64,000 bases of DNA from Rhynochetos jubatus (Eukaryota > Chordata > Aves > Eurypygiformes > Rhynochetidae), in the NCBI GenBank assembly GCA_027574665.1, contig CM050690.1, forward strand, positions 65,815,905-65,879,904. The letters are read 5' to 3'. Within the stretch, counting starts at the first letter, position 1, and the number at the start of each line of letters is the position of its first letter. A program made the position numbers and the translations under genes. The notes beneath the pieces are model-generated. The model searched no databases, was not told where the DNA came from, and saw only the letters and a program-made list of their open reading frames with translations. Shown here one piece after another: positions 49,663 to 61,700 of the stretch.

Positions 49663-50265
49663 TGTTGTGGTTTAACCCCAGCTGTCAACTAAGCACCACA
49701 CAGCTGCTTGCTCACTCTCCCACAGTGGGTTGGGGGAGGGAATCAGAAAGGTAAAAGTGAGAAAAGTTGTGGGTTGAGATAAAGAGAGTTTAATTGGTAA
49801 AGAAAAAGCCTAAAAACAAATGCAAAGCAAAACAAGGAATTCATTCACCAGTTCCCACCAGCAGGCAGGTGTTCAGCCATCTCCAGGAAATCAGGACTCC
49901 ACCAGGTGTAACAATTACTTGGGAAGACAAATACTATCACTCCAAACATCCCCCCACCCCCCTTCCCTCTTCTTCCCCCAGATTTATATGCTGAGCATCA
50001 CATCCTATGGTATGGAATATCCCTTTGCTCAGCTGGGGTCAGCTGTGCCAACTCTGCCCCTTCCCAGCTTCTTGTGCACTCCCAGCCTCCTCGCTGGTGG
50101 GGTGGTGTGAGAAGCAGAAAAGGCCTTGACTCTGTGTAAGCACTGCTCAGCAGTAATGAAAACATCCCTGTGTCATCAGGACTGTTTTCAGCACAAATCC
50201 AAAGCATGTTGAATGAAGAAGTTCCTATGAAGAAAATTAATTCTACCCCAGCCAAAACCAGCACA
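49663..50265 (-). mobile_element. Solo LTR, avian ERV family (minus strand)
   Basis: The minus strand starts TGTGCTGGTTTTGGCTGGGG and ends GGGGTTAAACCACAACA. This is very close to the avian LTR family whose sense strand runs TGTCCTGGTTTCAGC to GGGGTTAAACCACGACA. Sense-strand landmarks are a TATA-like CATATAAATC (near 49990), the family block 'gggatattccatacca' just upstream of it, and ATTAAACTCTCTTTATCTCA near the end (about 49770-49795). Flanks are CAGAT and CAGAG, a 4-of-5 target-site duplication. No internal region is attached. It is the clearest family member in the window, 603 bases long. The ERVL-type assignment is from memory. Confidence 0.9.
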
Positions 50266-50912
50266 CAGAGCTGTCTTATAACCTGAAAGACACTGCCTTT
50301 CATAGGGATAGAACATTTTCCTCCTACTATAACTAATGACATTTTTTTCTAAGTTCAGATGTCTTATAATTCGTTCCCTGTACTTTTTACTCTGTGTGTA
50401 GGAACAGCTTTATCTTTAGTAGATCATGTTTTTCCAGCTGCTTTGCGAAGCAGTGTATAGAAAACAGTTATATATTTCAAATGATGGGATTTTTATCAGA
50501 ACATAATCTTTCTACACAGGCCTTTGCATTTTAAAAACAAATCAATGACTATGATGTCAGCATGTTTATCATTTCAGTCCTGGGAACATTTTCTTGGCAT
50601 CTGGGTTTGATCTTCTAGGTGTGTCTAATCCTTATAAACCCACAGCTGTCTGAATTAGATTTCCTAGGAAAGTCTGCCATATCTCAGGATTTCATTGGAA
50701 TACAACTTCTGCCTCCTTTCTCACCTTTGAATTATTCTGAAGCCCAGAGCATTTTTATAATTGAATCATGGGGTTTGAAGGAGAACATAAAGCAACACTT
50801 CCTACAACCTCAAAGGCCTATTTTCCCCCCCTTCAGATTCCTACAGAAGAACAAAGACGGTTCAAAGTTTGCCTCATTATTTAAGCCCTGTAGCATGTTT
50901 AAAGAGTACATT

Positions 50913-50929
50913 AAAAAAAAAAAAAAAAA
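50913..50929 (+). repeat. A17 homopolymer
   Basis: An uninterrupted run of 17 A. No retrocopied gene is recognisable upstream, so I do not read it as a poly(A) tail. It is probably length-variable. Confidence 0.85.
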
Positions 50930-53900
50930 GAGGACTTCTCTTTCTGTTTTGCATATAAAGTGTTCATCTTACCTTTACGTGCTTGTATGTGTGTATTAAA
51001 GTGAAAGAAAGCACTGCAAACTCAATGCTTTGTTGTCATTTTGGGTTTTATATAGGTTTTATTTGCAAGTGGGGGAGGTGTCATACAGGAAATCTACTTT
51101 CCTCAGAAACTGCCACTTCCAGCTGTATTTTTAATGGCTTCAACTTTGACCCCATTTTGATAATAAGCTGTCATTTTTAGATTAGATCAATATGCATAAA
51201 GCCACTCCTGCTTTTGTATACAAGCAGACGCCTGTCTACGGCATGTGGGTATTGAGATTTGGATACATTTTTATTTCAGTAAGGTTTCAGTGTGAAACAC
51301 CCAGTATTAGTCTAATTTCCAGAACAAAAGCCAAGCAGTTTCATTTAGACCGATAGGCCTCCTAACATGTGGAGCAGCACAAGGACCCTTTTCTTAAATA
51401 ATTCACAGTCAGCCAGAGGGTTAACAGCCCCCAACACCACCATCAGAAAAGCAGAGCTTTTTTTCTATCCATTCTCATGTTAGGATCGTGACAGAGGCAG
51501 GATGGCTGTTGAAATTCATCCATGAAACTTTTCAGCTCAAATTAAAGCATAGTGGGTTGGCGTAAGATTGAGCGAGGGACAGAGGATGGTGGGTGGCTCT
51601 TTTTCTAGAATACTTTTCTGCAGAATTAGATACATTCCTCTCTCCCATAACCAAAACTCCCCTTATGTTTTTGGCTCTTTCTCTTCTGAGATTCTCCTCA
51701 CTGGTGTCAGAGGAGGGGTCTCACAGTTCTGGAATTCTGCTGGTGACTCAGTTTTCATCTCAGCCAGAATCATCACCTAGCTGGATAGTTCAACCCAGCT
51801 AAATATCTTCTACAAAGGATGTATTTAGTCAGGAAAGATCAGTGAAGAGATGGAAGGTCCAGAACCTCAGTGCAAGGCCAGAAATCACTCATGCAAGATT
51901 TTGTCCCCTCCTCATGAGATCACCTTTCCCTCAGGGAGCCGGCCACTCAAGCTTTCCTACCATCAAGGTGTGGCAACAACACTTTGTTTGGCATTACTCT
52001 AGCTTGTGTCAAAAGGCACACCAGCAGAATTTCATCTGCAGTTAATGAAACCAAGTTCAATGTGGCAGAATTGATTAAACTAAGAAGGAGGAGCGTTGAG
52101 ATCTCCATAGGATGTAGTAATCAGCTTCTGCTTCTGATCCAAGGTTCACATCTATTTAAGACAGAGCCAGCTAAATGGAAAGCAAGATAATGCCAACTTT
52201 GTTAATTTGCTCTCTGAGGAGTTAAAGTTTCTCACTGCATCCTCTAGAAGTATTTTTTCATTTCCTTTCAGTTGTGGTGCTTCTGTATACATAAATGTTT
52301 CTGGGGAGATTTTTAGCAGGTGCTTATGTTTTATACAACAGCAGTAGACTGTGCAAATCATCTCATGCAGCCAAGCACCTCATCAGATGGGGCAGTATCA
52401 TCCTCAGCGTCATCTGAGCCAGATGAGTGAGGGAGCAGTGTTTGGCCTGGTGGAGCGAGTTCTGTGTTGGGGTGACCAGGGGTTGCTTGTGAGCTTTAAT
52501 GGTGCCCTTCCTTTTGCTAGGCCAGAGGGTTGAACCTGGAGGACTTGGGAAGCGAGCCTCAGGTCTTAGATGCTTATCCAGCCTAGCTCTGTGCTGCAAT
52601 GGTGTTGTTATCTGTTGTCTGTGAATCATCCCTGAGTGACTGCCCTCCTCTTCCAGCTCTCTAGATCAGATAGCATGTCCTTTGAGCTTCTGGGCCATTT
52701 GAAGTTTTATGAGATACAGGCCACCCCTGGTTTAGCCTGTGAGATCATTAGTAGGCATGTCATTTGCACCAAAGCTGAGAAGAGCACTATTATAGACTGC
52801 TCTGAGCGTCACCCAGCCAACAGCTCTCTCTATATGTTCAGCTGATGCATCAGGCTATTGTAAAGAGCAGCTTGTACCTCCTTTGTGACTTTGTGTCAGG
52901 GCCCACAATTATAAAGACACCTGAATACAATGAGTCTTCTGTACAAGGCACGTTCTGGCTAGAGAAGGCGGTGCATTATCCTCCTGTTTCCGTTTGTCCT
53001 CAAATGGAAAGGGAGCTGTTCATGCAGCTGCACTGTGTTGTCATGCAAAGCGTTTTCCAATGAAGTGCATTCAAAGTACTTAACAGCATTTTAGTCTTCA
53101 AAGACTGGGTTTCATTCTTATACTGGGACTGTAAGAACTATGAGAAATCAGCCAGTTCTGTAGAGATGGAGCTCCAGGCACTCCAGTAAAAATGCATCAA
53201 TTTAAGCTGAACTGTGGAGGTTTACATTGGGACAAAGGGTGAAAGATTACGTCAGCTGGGCTGCCATTGACATCCAACAAGATGCTGACCTCACCTTTGT
53301 GCTTATGCTGCTGATGGCCTGTATTATTCACCAATCCACAGTTCCCAAGAAAAAAAATATCCTGTGAGCGTCAAACTAGCAGCATGGAAAACTCATGAGT
53401 TCTTCCAAAGCATACCAAAAAGCTGAGGAAGGGCCCAGCCATGCCCACGATACAACCCACTGGTCAGTTAAGATGCCTTGTGCTTGAATCCTAGCTGCAC
53501 TGGTTCTATGGTTTCTCAAATCAGTGGTCTTGCAGCAGAGATGAACTGACCCTGCCATTTGTTGTGCTGTTCTCCCCACTACCATGCTCCAGAAGAAAAA
53601 CAAACGCAAACTATAATTTACATGCTGGCAAGTCAGTATGAGACTAGCTGTGACTTAAACTATAAAAGAAAAACAACCAATAGAGACTTTTTAGTTATGT
53701 TGGATGGGGGAGAAAAAGGAACATCAGAGATACTAGACACCTTTAAGACACTTTGCAAGCTTTTTAGCCTTATGATTTCCTTTGACTGCAGCAGGAGTCA
53801 TGGAGTTAAACTCTTGCACATTGCTTTCTAAAGTTACCCTACTGGATTTAGACTTAGTCTTCAGTGGCCGTTCTGACATTTGTTGGCACTTCTTGTAAAC

Positions 53901-55707
53901 TGTATTTCTACAGTAAATTTCCGTCGGCTGAGATACTTTCATCGCTGCCTTCTGTGTGCTTCTTTTCTAGAAATGTGGTGGGTTTTCATCTCTGGGTTGA
54001 TACCGTAATGACTAATGTCTGAGTAAAAGCCTTTCTTGACTGACTTTTTCTAATATTATTGGGTTTCCAAGCTGTTCAGATCATGTCCTCCAAATCCAGG
54101 AGAGATTTCCCATTTCACTTTGTTTTATTATGTAAGGCAGATTAACATCTTGTAGAGCTGTTGACAGTGCAGGCCAGGAATCACTACAAAGAATCAAGTA
54201 CTAGGAAAGGAAGCCAGGCTGTGTTATTTAGACTTTGAGAATTTAGAACACACTGGATGATGCTAGAAGCAGGAGAAAAGCAAGCTACCATTGAATAGAA
54301 AATATATATTGTCTTTATTTCAAGAACTGAGGAATCCCATAGTTCCAGTCAGAGCCACGAGAAGTTCTGCAATCCCCTACTGATGTTAACAATCTATATA
54401 AAAAGAAGGAGTCTTCTGCTGATGCTTTCCAGCTACTTTGACTTCTGTCTGAAAGGTAACTGCATTTAAGTCTCTTGAGTTTTTCAAAGAAACTCCCCAC
54501 TATAACTCTTAGTTACCCAAACAGTTAAAACCACCCTTTATCTGGTAGGTATAAATGTCAGTAGTCACATGCCTGGATTAGCACTTGCTAGTGACATGGA
54601 CACTACAGTAATCATCCTAGAAATATCCTGACAGCTCCGGAGTAACTGGTAATCTCTTAGCTGTTTATATTTTGTTGCAATAAGTTCTGCTAATAAGCAA
54701 ACCATGTAAGAGGACATAGCTCATAGCAATCTGGTTTGGCAATGGATGTTGCCAGCTAATTAGAGAAACAAGTTAATGATGTTGTTTTTAGGAGGCTAGG
54801 AAAAGAGTGGAAAACAAATAGTGACACTTAAAACATTTTTATTTGCAGGCAACAAATTGGAGATGGAGTTGAAACCACATTGTTTAATATTGCTTGATGG
54901 CAATCAGAGTTTCTTAATGTTCCTCTGAAGCAACATAAATTTAAAAAATCAGGGTAAAGCAGACACCCATTTGACTTTATATAAAGTGAGGTAAATGTTG
55001 CGCCCAGCACAACTGAAGTTAGGAAGTTAGGCTTCCAGCACAGGGAGAGTTAAGAAGAGACCTTAAGTAGTGGCATATCTCCTGTCAAGTGTCATGAAAT
55101 AAAGATATCTTCAGCATGTCCCAACAAAGACAAATAATTCTGCACAGGAGTGGATTGTCTTGTGCTCCACATTATCACATCCAAACAAACATTTATGTAT
55201 CTAAATCCCTAGGGACTCTTAGTTTAGGATCCTCAACAAGAGGTAGACACGTGTCAAGTTTCACATCTGGGCCCCCTGTGTTCTATCCACACTCGATTCC
55301 AATATTTATTTCAAACAAAGAATGGATGTGGAGAAGGGAAGGTACACACATTGTACATGTGTAATTATATATGTGTGTTCAGTCCAGGCCTTGTTTGAGT
55401 CAATTGCATCTTTCTGTATCTTACATTTCTGCACCTAAGATTTTAGTCATAGGACCAAATTTCAAATCAGTAAATAATTTTAGTGGGGCAAGTAGAAAAG
55501 AGAGGGAGGATACTGGGAGCAGTCAAAGAAAGAGATGAGGATCTGGCAGTTATTGTCATGGCAGTGGCAGCTGGACAGGAATAAATATCTAACCATGGAG
55601 CAAAGCTAAAGTCAACCTTGACCGACTGCTACAGTGAAGGAAGATTCAGCTACAAGTTTAAGTGATGCCATCACCAATATTTTCTTCACATCAGAGTGGT
55701 TTCGGGC

Positions 55708-55755
55708 AGATTCAGACAAATACTGACAAGTAGATTCAGACAAATATTGACAAGG
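55708..55755 (+). repeat. Two-copy 24-base tandem repeat
   Basis: AGATTCAGACAAATACTGACAAGT is followed directly by a second copy differing at two positions (C to T inside, and the last base). It is a simple local duplication. Confidence 0.85.
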
Positions 55756-58700
55756 ATGGCAGGTGCCTTTTGTGGAGGTCAATAAAATATTCTTGTTGTG
55801 CTGTTATTTTTTTTCTTATGAAAGTTCCGTTTGCTTCTCATATACTAATATTCAAGAGCAGTGTCATAATAAACAAAACCTAGATTTGGTTTTGAGAATC
55901 TAAACATATTGGAATACCATCTTTTTCTCTTTTGAGAACAAGAAGATGACATCTTAGTGGATGCATGACATACTGTACACTAGCGGCTAAGTTTGGATGG
56001 TTAGAAATTGTTACCTGTCTTACTTCTGTAATTATTGACATGAAAAAATACAATTTACCCTGCCAGTATAATTTTGATTTCAAGAAAAATTATACTGTTT
56101 TATTTTATTTATAATAGAATACTAGTTTTGCATTTTGGTTTGTGATCACTCTATAACAGCCTCTATCAGTTTGAAACAAACAGAATGGCATCTGTACAAA
56201 TGGGCACAGGAGTATGAGATAATAGTCCATCCTTTACTATTACTTGTCTCCCTGGAACTGGCCTTCATTCTGAAGGCTCAGTGTTCTGTGATTTAATGCA
56301 AAAACTGTACAAGTTGGCCAGATCTTGAAGCCCTGTTGGTTTCTCAGGCATTATTAACAGCTTGATTTGTAGGTTCTTATTCACATGACTTGCTTTTAAT
56401 GAACTTCAGGTACCCATTCTGCTATGTCAGTCTCCCTGGCTGAAGAAATGCTAGAGTTTCAACTACAGGGTGCATAAAAACTTCCAGAAAAAGGGAATGA
56501 AACTGAAGGACATTTTTTTAAAACGCTCTGAAGAAAGTAGATGATTGATGATTTTGACACAGGGGAACTAAAGCAGGACCTTGAAACATTGGTGTTAGAC
56601 ATTAGACCTAGACCTAAGTCCTAGGGTCTGCAAGGCATAAAGCTGGAGGCATTTATTTCAACACTTCTTACTGTGGTAAGAGTTCAGTAAATGGTCAAAA
56701 AGACTCAGAGGATAATTTGACCTTAAGAATAGACCTCTATACACAGTTTTCATCAGGCAGAGGAGGTGTCTTTCTAGCCTTAGATATGTCTGTTATCTGC
56801 TAGACTTACAGTTATGGCACTGACAATGCCACTATGCTCACCATTCACATTCATGGTCACAGATTTTCTTAACCAGAAAGATTCATATTCACATTCATAT
56901 TCATGTGTAGATACAAGATTAAACTTTTTGTTGTGTAAGTGCAGCTGAATTACAGATATTGATCAATTCACCAAGAATGGTACATTTTTTTGGGTCCTAT
57001 ATGTGCGGTTGGAATTCACAATGGTGAATTTGACTTTAAATATTATTTGAGTTGAGCCAAATAATGGTATAACAATAAATAATTTGGCTCTTTTGGAGAC
57101 AATCACCACTGCAACTGGATAAAAGTTATTGAGCCAGCTGCTCATGGATTGTGTGGTATTTCTTATTACGCAGACAGTCTACATTGGTCAACTTGGTAAA
57201 GAAAAGGCCTGTGAAAATGCTTGCTATTTTTTTGCTTGGTAGTTTAAATAATAGCAATGTCACTTGCAATGCTTTTCATGTCTCTCTTTTTTAGGCATTG
57301 TCTAATTAGTTGCCTTATTGAATTATTTTGGATAATTCTTTTTGGAAAGCTCTAACATCCCCGTGCCACACTTGAGGGATATGAATTTTAGGGAAGCATA
57401 GCATTTAGGCTAAGAAAGTCCCCGGATTCAGATGGACAGAAGGCAGGAAGTATACCTGTGGGAGTGGGAAGAGTCTCTGTGCCTCAGCTTTCCCACATTT
57501 TCATAGTCTTGATGTCATTTCTTTCTGTCTTAATATCCAGGTCCTGCCAGTTCTGTCCCAAGGGATATAAAGTCAAGAGCAGCCTTGCATGAAGGTGCTG
57601 TCATGGCCTGTGTCACCATGCTGGACCTTGTACAAATACTGTGCTGGCAAACTCCAGCCTAGGCTCTTCTACACCAAAACCAACCCTTTCTTCCAACATC
57701 TGTCTACCTCCCTCCTGTCCTCTGGTTAAGTGTCCATCATTTCTGCCCCTGCTTTCCTCTCACAAAGCATTTTCCTCTTCTGCACATTATCTCAAGCCTT
57801 GTTCTCTTCTACTCCACTAAAAATAAAATGGCTAATATAATTTCCTTTGCCTGGGACTTCTTACTCAGTCATTTTTCTCTGAATCTGCATCTTCTGGATC
57901 AGACTTCAGATTACACCCCTCACTTCCCAGATCTCTGCCCAGTCTCAGCTTCCATTATCCATCTGTCTTCTACTCCACTCTTCTTCTGCCTGTTTCAATC
58001 CACCTTTTGATCATGCCTTCCCCCATAAAGCCCTACACTATCTGTAAATAACGGCAATGAAGTCATCCTTTCTCTCCCACTCACCAAATCCAGCCAGGTG
58101 CCAGAAAGAAGTCTGCCTTTGCTGATCCCCACAGGCAGTGTCAGAACTGACAATCCATTATGTTCAACTCTTTTCAGGAGTTAATGTCTTGGATTCCTCC
58201 CTTGTGGCTACCATCCAGGCAAGACTGATAGATTCTTTGAAAAACACAGGGCAGAAAGACTGGCTATGGTGAGACCAATTTCATCCAAAACCCTGAGGCT
58301 GTGATGGGACTAAAGCTTTTCGGTACTAAAAAGAAAGGAAAATTACTGCAACCTACAATAAGGTTTTCAGAGTGGGAAAAAATGTAGGAGGAAACATGGA
58401 AATAGGCCAGTAATTTACACATCAATATTTCCCATGAGAGAAGAGACATAGAAAGTTGTTTAAAGTCATCTGTAACTCTTTCTCTGACTTCTTAGGCACC
58501 TTTCTTCCTTCCATTTTTAATGACTGGCTCCAGGGCTTAATCTCTATTGGGGTGCAATTTGTGATCTCTCAATTTATTGCTCTTTTAACTCCTGACCACC
58601 AGCAGTGAAGGAATGCCTTAGTAAAGTCCATACCAAGTGGTAAAGGTTTTGTGCAGTAAAAGTGGTAAAACATAGCCTTGTCCTCTTCAAAGGAGACACT

Positions 58701-61700
58701 TCTCCCATCAACACATACATAAAATTAGTGACTGCCTCTTCCTGCTACTTCTGTTTTCCAGTAGGAAAAGGCTTAGATCAAAGCCACTAGCATCATAAAC
58801 AGCCTGCAAAGAGGAACTTCCGCATGCTTGTGTGTGCCTGCACTCATGCATGTATGTGTGACTGTGTGTGTAAGTATACCTATAATCATTGAGCAGATCA
58901 CTGTGTTCACCAGGAAAGAGCCTGAGCTCATTATTTAATTAAAAGACCTTTTTTTCTCATCAAAACCACATGGATCTTATTTGCATGTGGCTTTATATCC
59001 CCCAGCCTGGATGTTTCTGTAATAGTAGCCGTGGAAAAGAATTTCTGTCATTTTGTATTGATGACTAAAGGGTTAGCAGCCATCTAGGGGGAGAGAGAGG
59101 GGGGAATTATCTGGGTAGGCTTACACTAGCCAGTTGACATAACAGCTACTTGGGTGGTATGAGGTTTCTGGGATGTATATGACCGTTTAGTGCTTTCTCT
59201 TGCCAAAACATCTGGAATCCAAAATCCAGTCGTTAGACAGCCACACATGTTAACAAAACAATCGGACAGAGAAAACAGGCTGAAGGAAAAAAAATCATGA
59301 TAAGGCATCATTGTTACCAGTAGGAAACTAGACATTTAAGGTTGTACTTCAAAGCAAGTATTTTTATTACAGCATACTTGAACGGTCTGATTTATTGTGC
59401 AGCAGAGCAAGACTGTAGCAGATCCTCCCGCCTCACAGGGGAAAACACATTCATTGTCCAAGGAAGCCGCATGCTAAGTAGTTTTAAAAGCAGCGTGCAG
59501 ATAAGAAGAGAACCTTGTTCCTCCCTCCAGCACATCTTCTTGCACAAAGCTCTGGGAGAGCACAAAGCATGATTTCTGCTTTCTGATACTACACCATTCT
59601 GGACTTGAAAGCTAGTAAAAGGTATCATGGGTTTTGCTGCAGGGCTCTAAAAATGAGAACAAAAGACAATGCCTCTGGCATCTGCAGGGATGATTTTACC
59701 CAAGGAGTTATGTGGAAAAGACGGTTTTCTCTCCCATTTCTTCTGACCCATATTGCACGTAGTTGGATAATTGTAAAGCCAGCCTTCACCACATCCTAGC
59801 AGACTGGGTTTATGATGACCCTGATGCATGTTTTGCATCCAATCAATACTGGCACTTGTAAAATGCCTAGCAGATCCAGGGGCTGTGCTTCACCCAGCTT
59901 TCACCTCCAAGCCTTTGCTGAAATGGTAGGAGATGGAGAGAGTGGGCTATGAGAAGATAAAGCCATAGGATACTCTTGCCCTCACTGATTTCAGCGTCTC
60001 ATCACTTGGTAATTATAATGCTTTAACTGTAATCTTAAAAAATGTTTGGAAAATGTTCATAAACATGTTTCTGAATCCCATTGTGTAGTTGAAACATTTT
60101 TACAAGATTAAAACGGGGGGAAAGCTGGCACCAAGATTGTTTGAACAAGTGCGCTTGTGATTTCTTTTCCTAAGGTAAGTATGTGTAAGATTAGGAGACT
60201 TAACAACTGTGCTGGTGAGTTCTGAGTGTTGTTTGTTTGAGAACATGAACATGTTACTTGCAAAGCCAGGAACTCTGGGAGACTGAAAAACTGGGATCTG
60301 AGATGAAATTAACTGAGAGGAATTGAAAAACATAGGTGGTGCTGTAGGGAAAACCTGAGGCAGAGCATGTTTTCTGAAGGCTAGCACAGGAGACTTGGGA
60401 TGCTCCACTTCATTTTCTCCTTCGGCTGCTGACACCCACTGACCTTTGGATGAATCAATTAGCTTCTCTCTACTTCACTTAACATTTTTTTAAAAGGTGA
60501 CTTCCTGCTTCACAGCAGGGGCAGGAAAGGATGTGGGAAATGAGCTTTAATTATTTGGGGGGTGGGGGAAACAAAGATCCTTAGGGAAAAGTGTCCTTTT
60601 AAAAATATGATTATGATAACAGTGCAAATGAAAGATAGCTTAGAATATTAATTTTTCTCCCAACTCAGAATAGAGAAAAAAAGACTCTTGCTCCAAACCC
60701 TGTCTAAAGAGATTTTCCTCTTGGCACACTTTTACCCCTGCAGAGAGGGTGAGAGAGCAAACAGCATGTGCAAGTTGAGTCCAGCTGATGCTCATGCTGC
60801 TGGGGGATGCTTGGAGACTACCCTGACAATCCTGGTGTAAGAGAGCCTGTCCAGGGAGAAAGAGCAGTGTGTTCTACACTTCAAAACGCCCAGAGCTAGC
60901 AGGACAAAGACAAGAGCTCTCTTTTTTTGGAGGCTTGAAAATTCTTCAACTTCCACATTGTCAGAAGTATCAAAAGGTCACCAGCATGTCTCATGTTACT
61001 CTGGGGGGAGATGGGGACTGATCAGCTTTGGGGTGGTATGTTTATAGAATCTGACCCTCAGTTTCAAAAATCAAAGGCATTCCTCTTAGCCCATGCATCA
61101 GAGAGAGATTTCCTTGGAGTCAAAAGTTTCATCATATGGCAAGAGAACCTGTGAGGGATTGTTTTATTACAAGAAGGACAGGGAGAAAAAGTAGGTGATT
61201 TATTTAAGTAGCAGGCAGTCAGTCTCCCAGAAGAGAGAGCCTATCTTACCCTCCACATTCTCAGCTAATGAATGAGCCTGGGAAATTGGAGCAAGATCAA
61301 AGTTGCTTTACAACAAAATTGCTGACATTCCTGAAATAGCTGAGAGTTCCTCTATTCACACTAAGTATGAATCAAGTTCACTGACACACAAAGTGCTCAC
61401 AATGGGACGGTCCCCAGCATTGTTACCTTGACTCTCAGCTTATCACCCTGCCTGACCTCTGCCTAAAGCAGTTAAGAAATTGCTGCTGCTTCACCCATTG
61501 TTCTCTTCCATATGAAGATGTCAAAGGTCAAGATGTATAGCCACAAAAAAGGGGAAACCTTCAAAATGCTAACTCAGGAGTATGGGGTACAATGTTTAGG
61601 TTGCTGTAGCCTCACAAAGTAAATGATCTTAAAAGAAAAAAATAGCCCCAAAGGCCTTCCAAATATAACACATTCTCCAACACAGGCACGCCTGCAAGGT

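Noticed and set aside
43787-50265. Two same-orientation LTRs 5.1 kb apart as one provirus
   Set aside because: Each LTR has its own flanking 5-base duplication (ATGTC exact for the first, CAGAT/CAGAG for the second), they differ greatly in length, and the DNA between them holds CR1 pieces and no retroviral genes.
56879-56905. ATTCATATTCAC short repeats as a CRISPR-like or structured array
   Set aside because: It has only a few imperfect 6-12 base units without spacers, and the organism is a vertebrate.
59080-59092. CTCF-like site CCATCTAGGGGGA
   Set aside because: By eye it fits only about 9 of 12 positions of the core motif, too weak to list as a feature.
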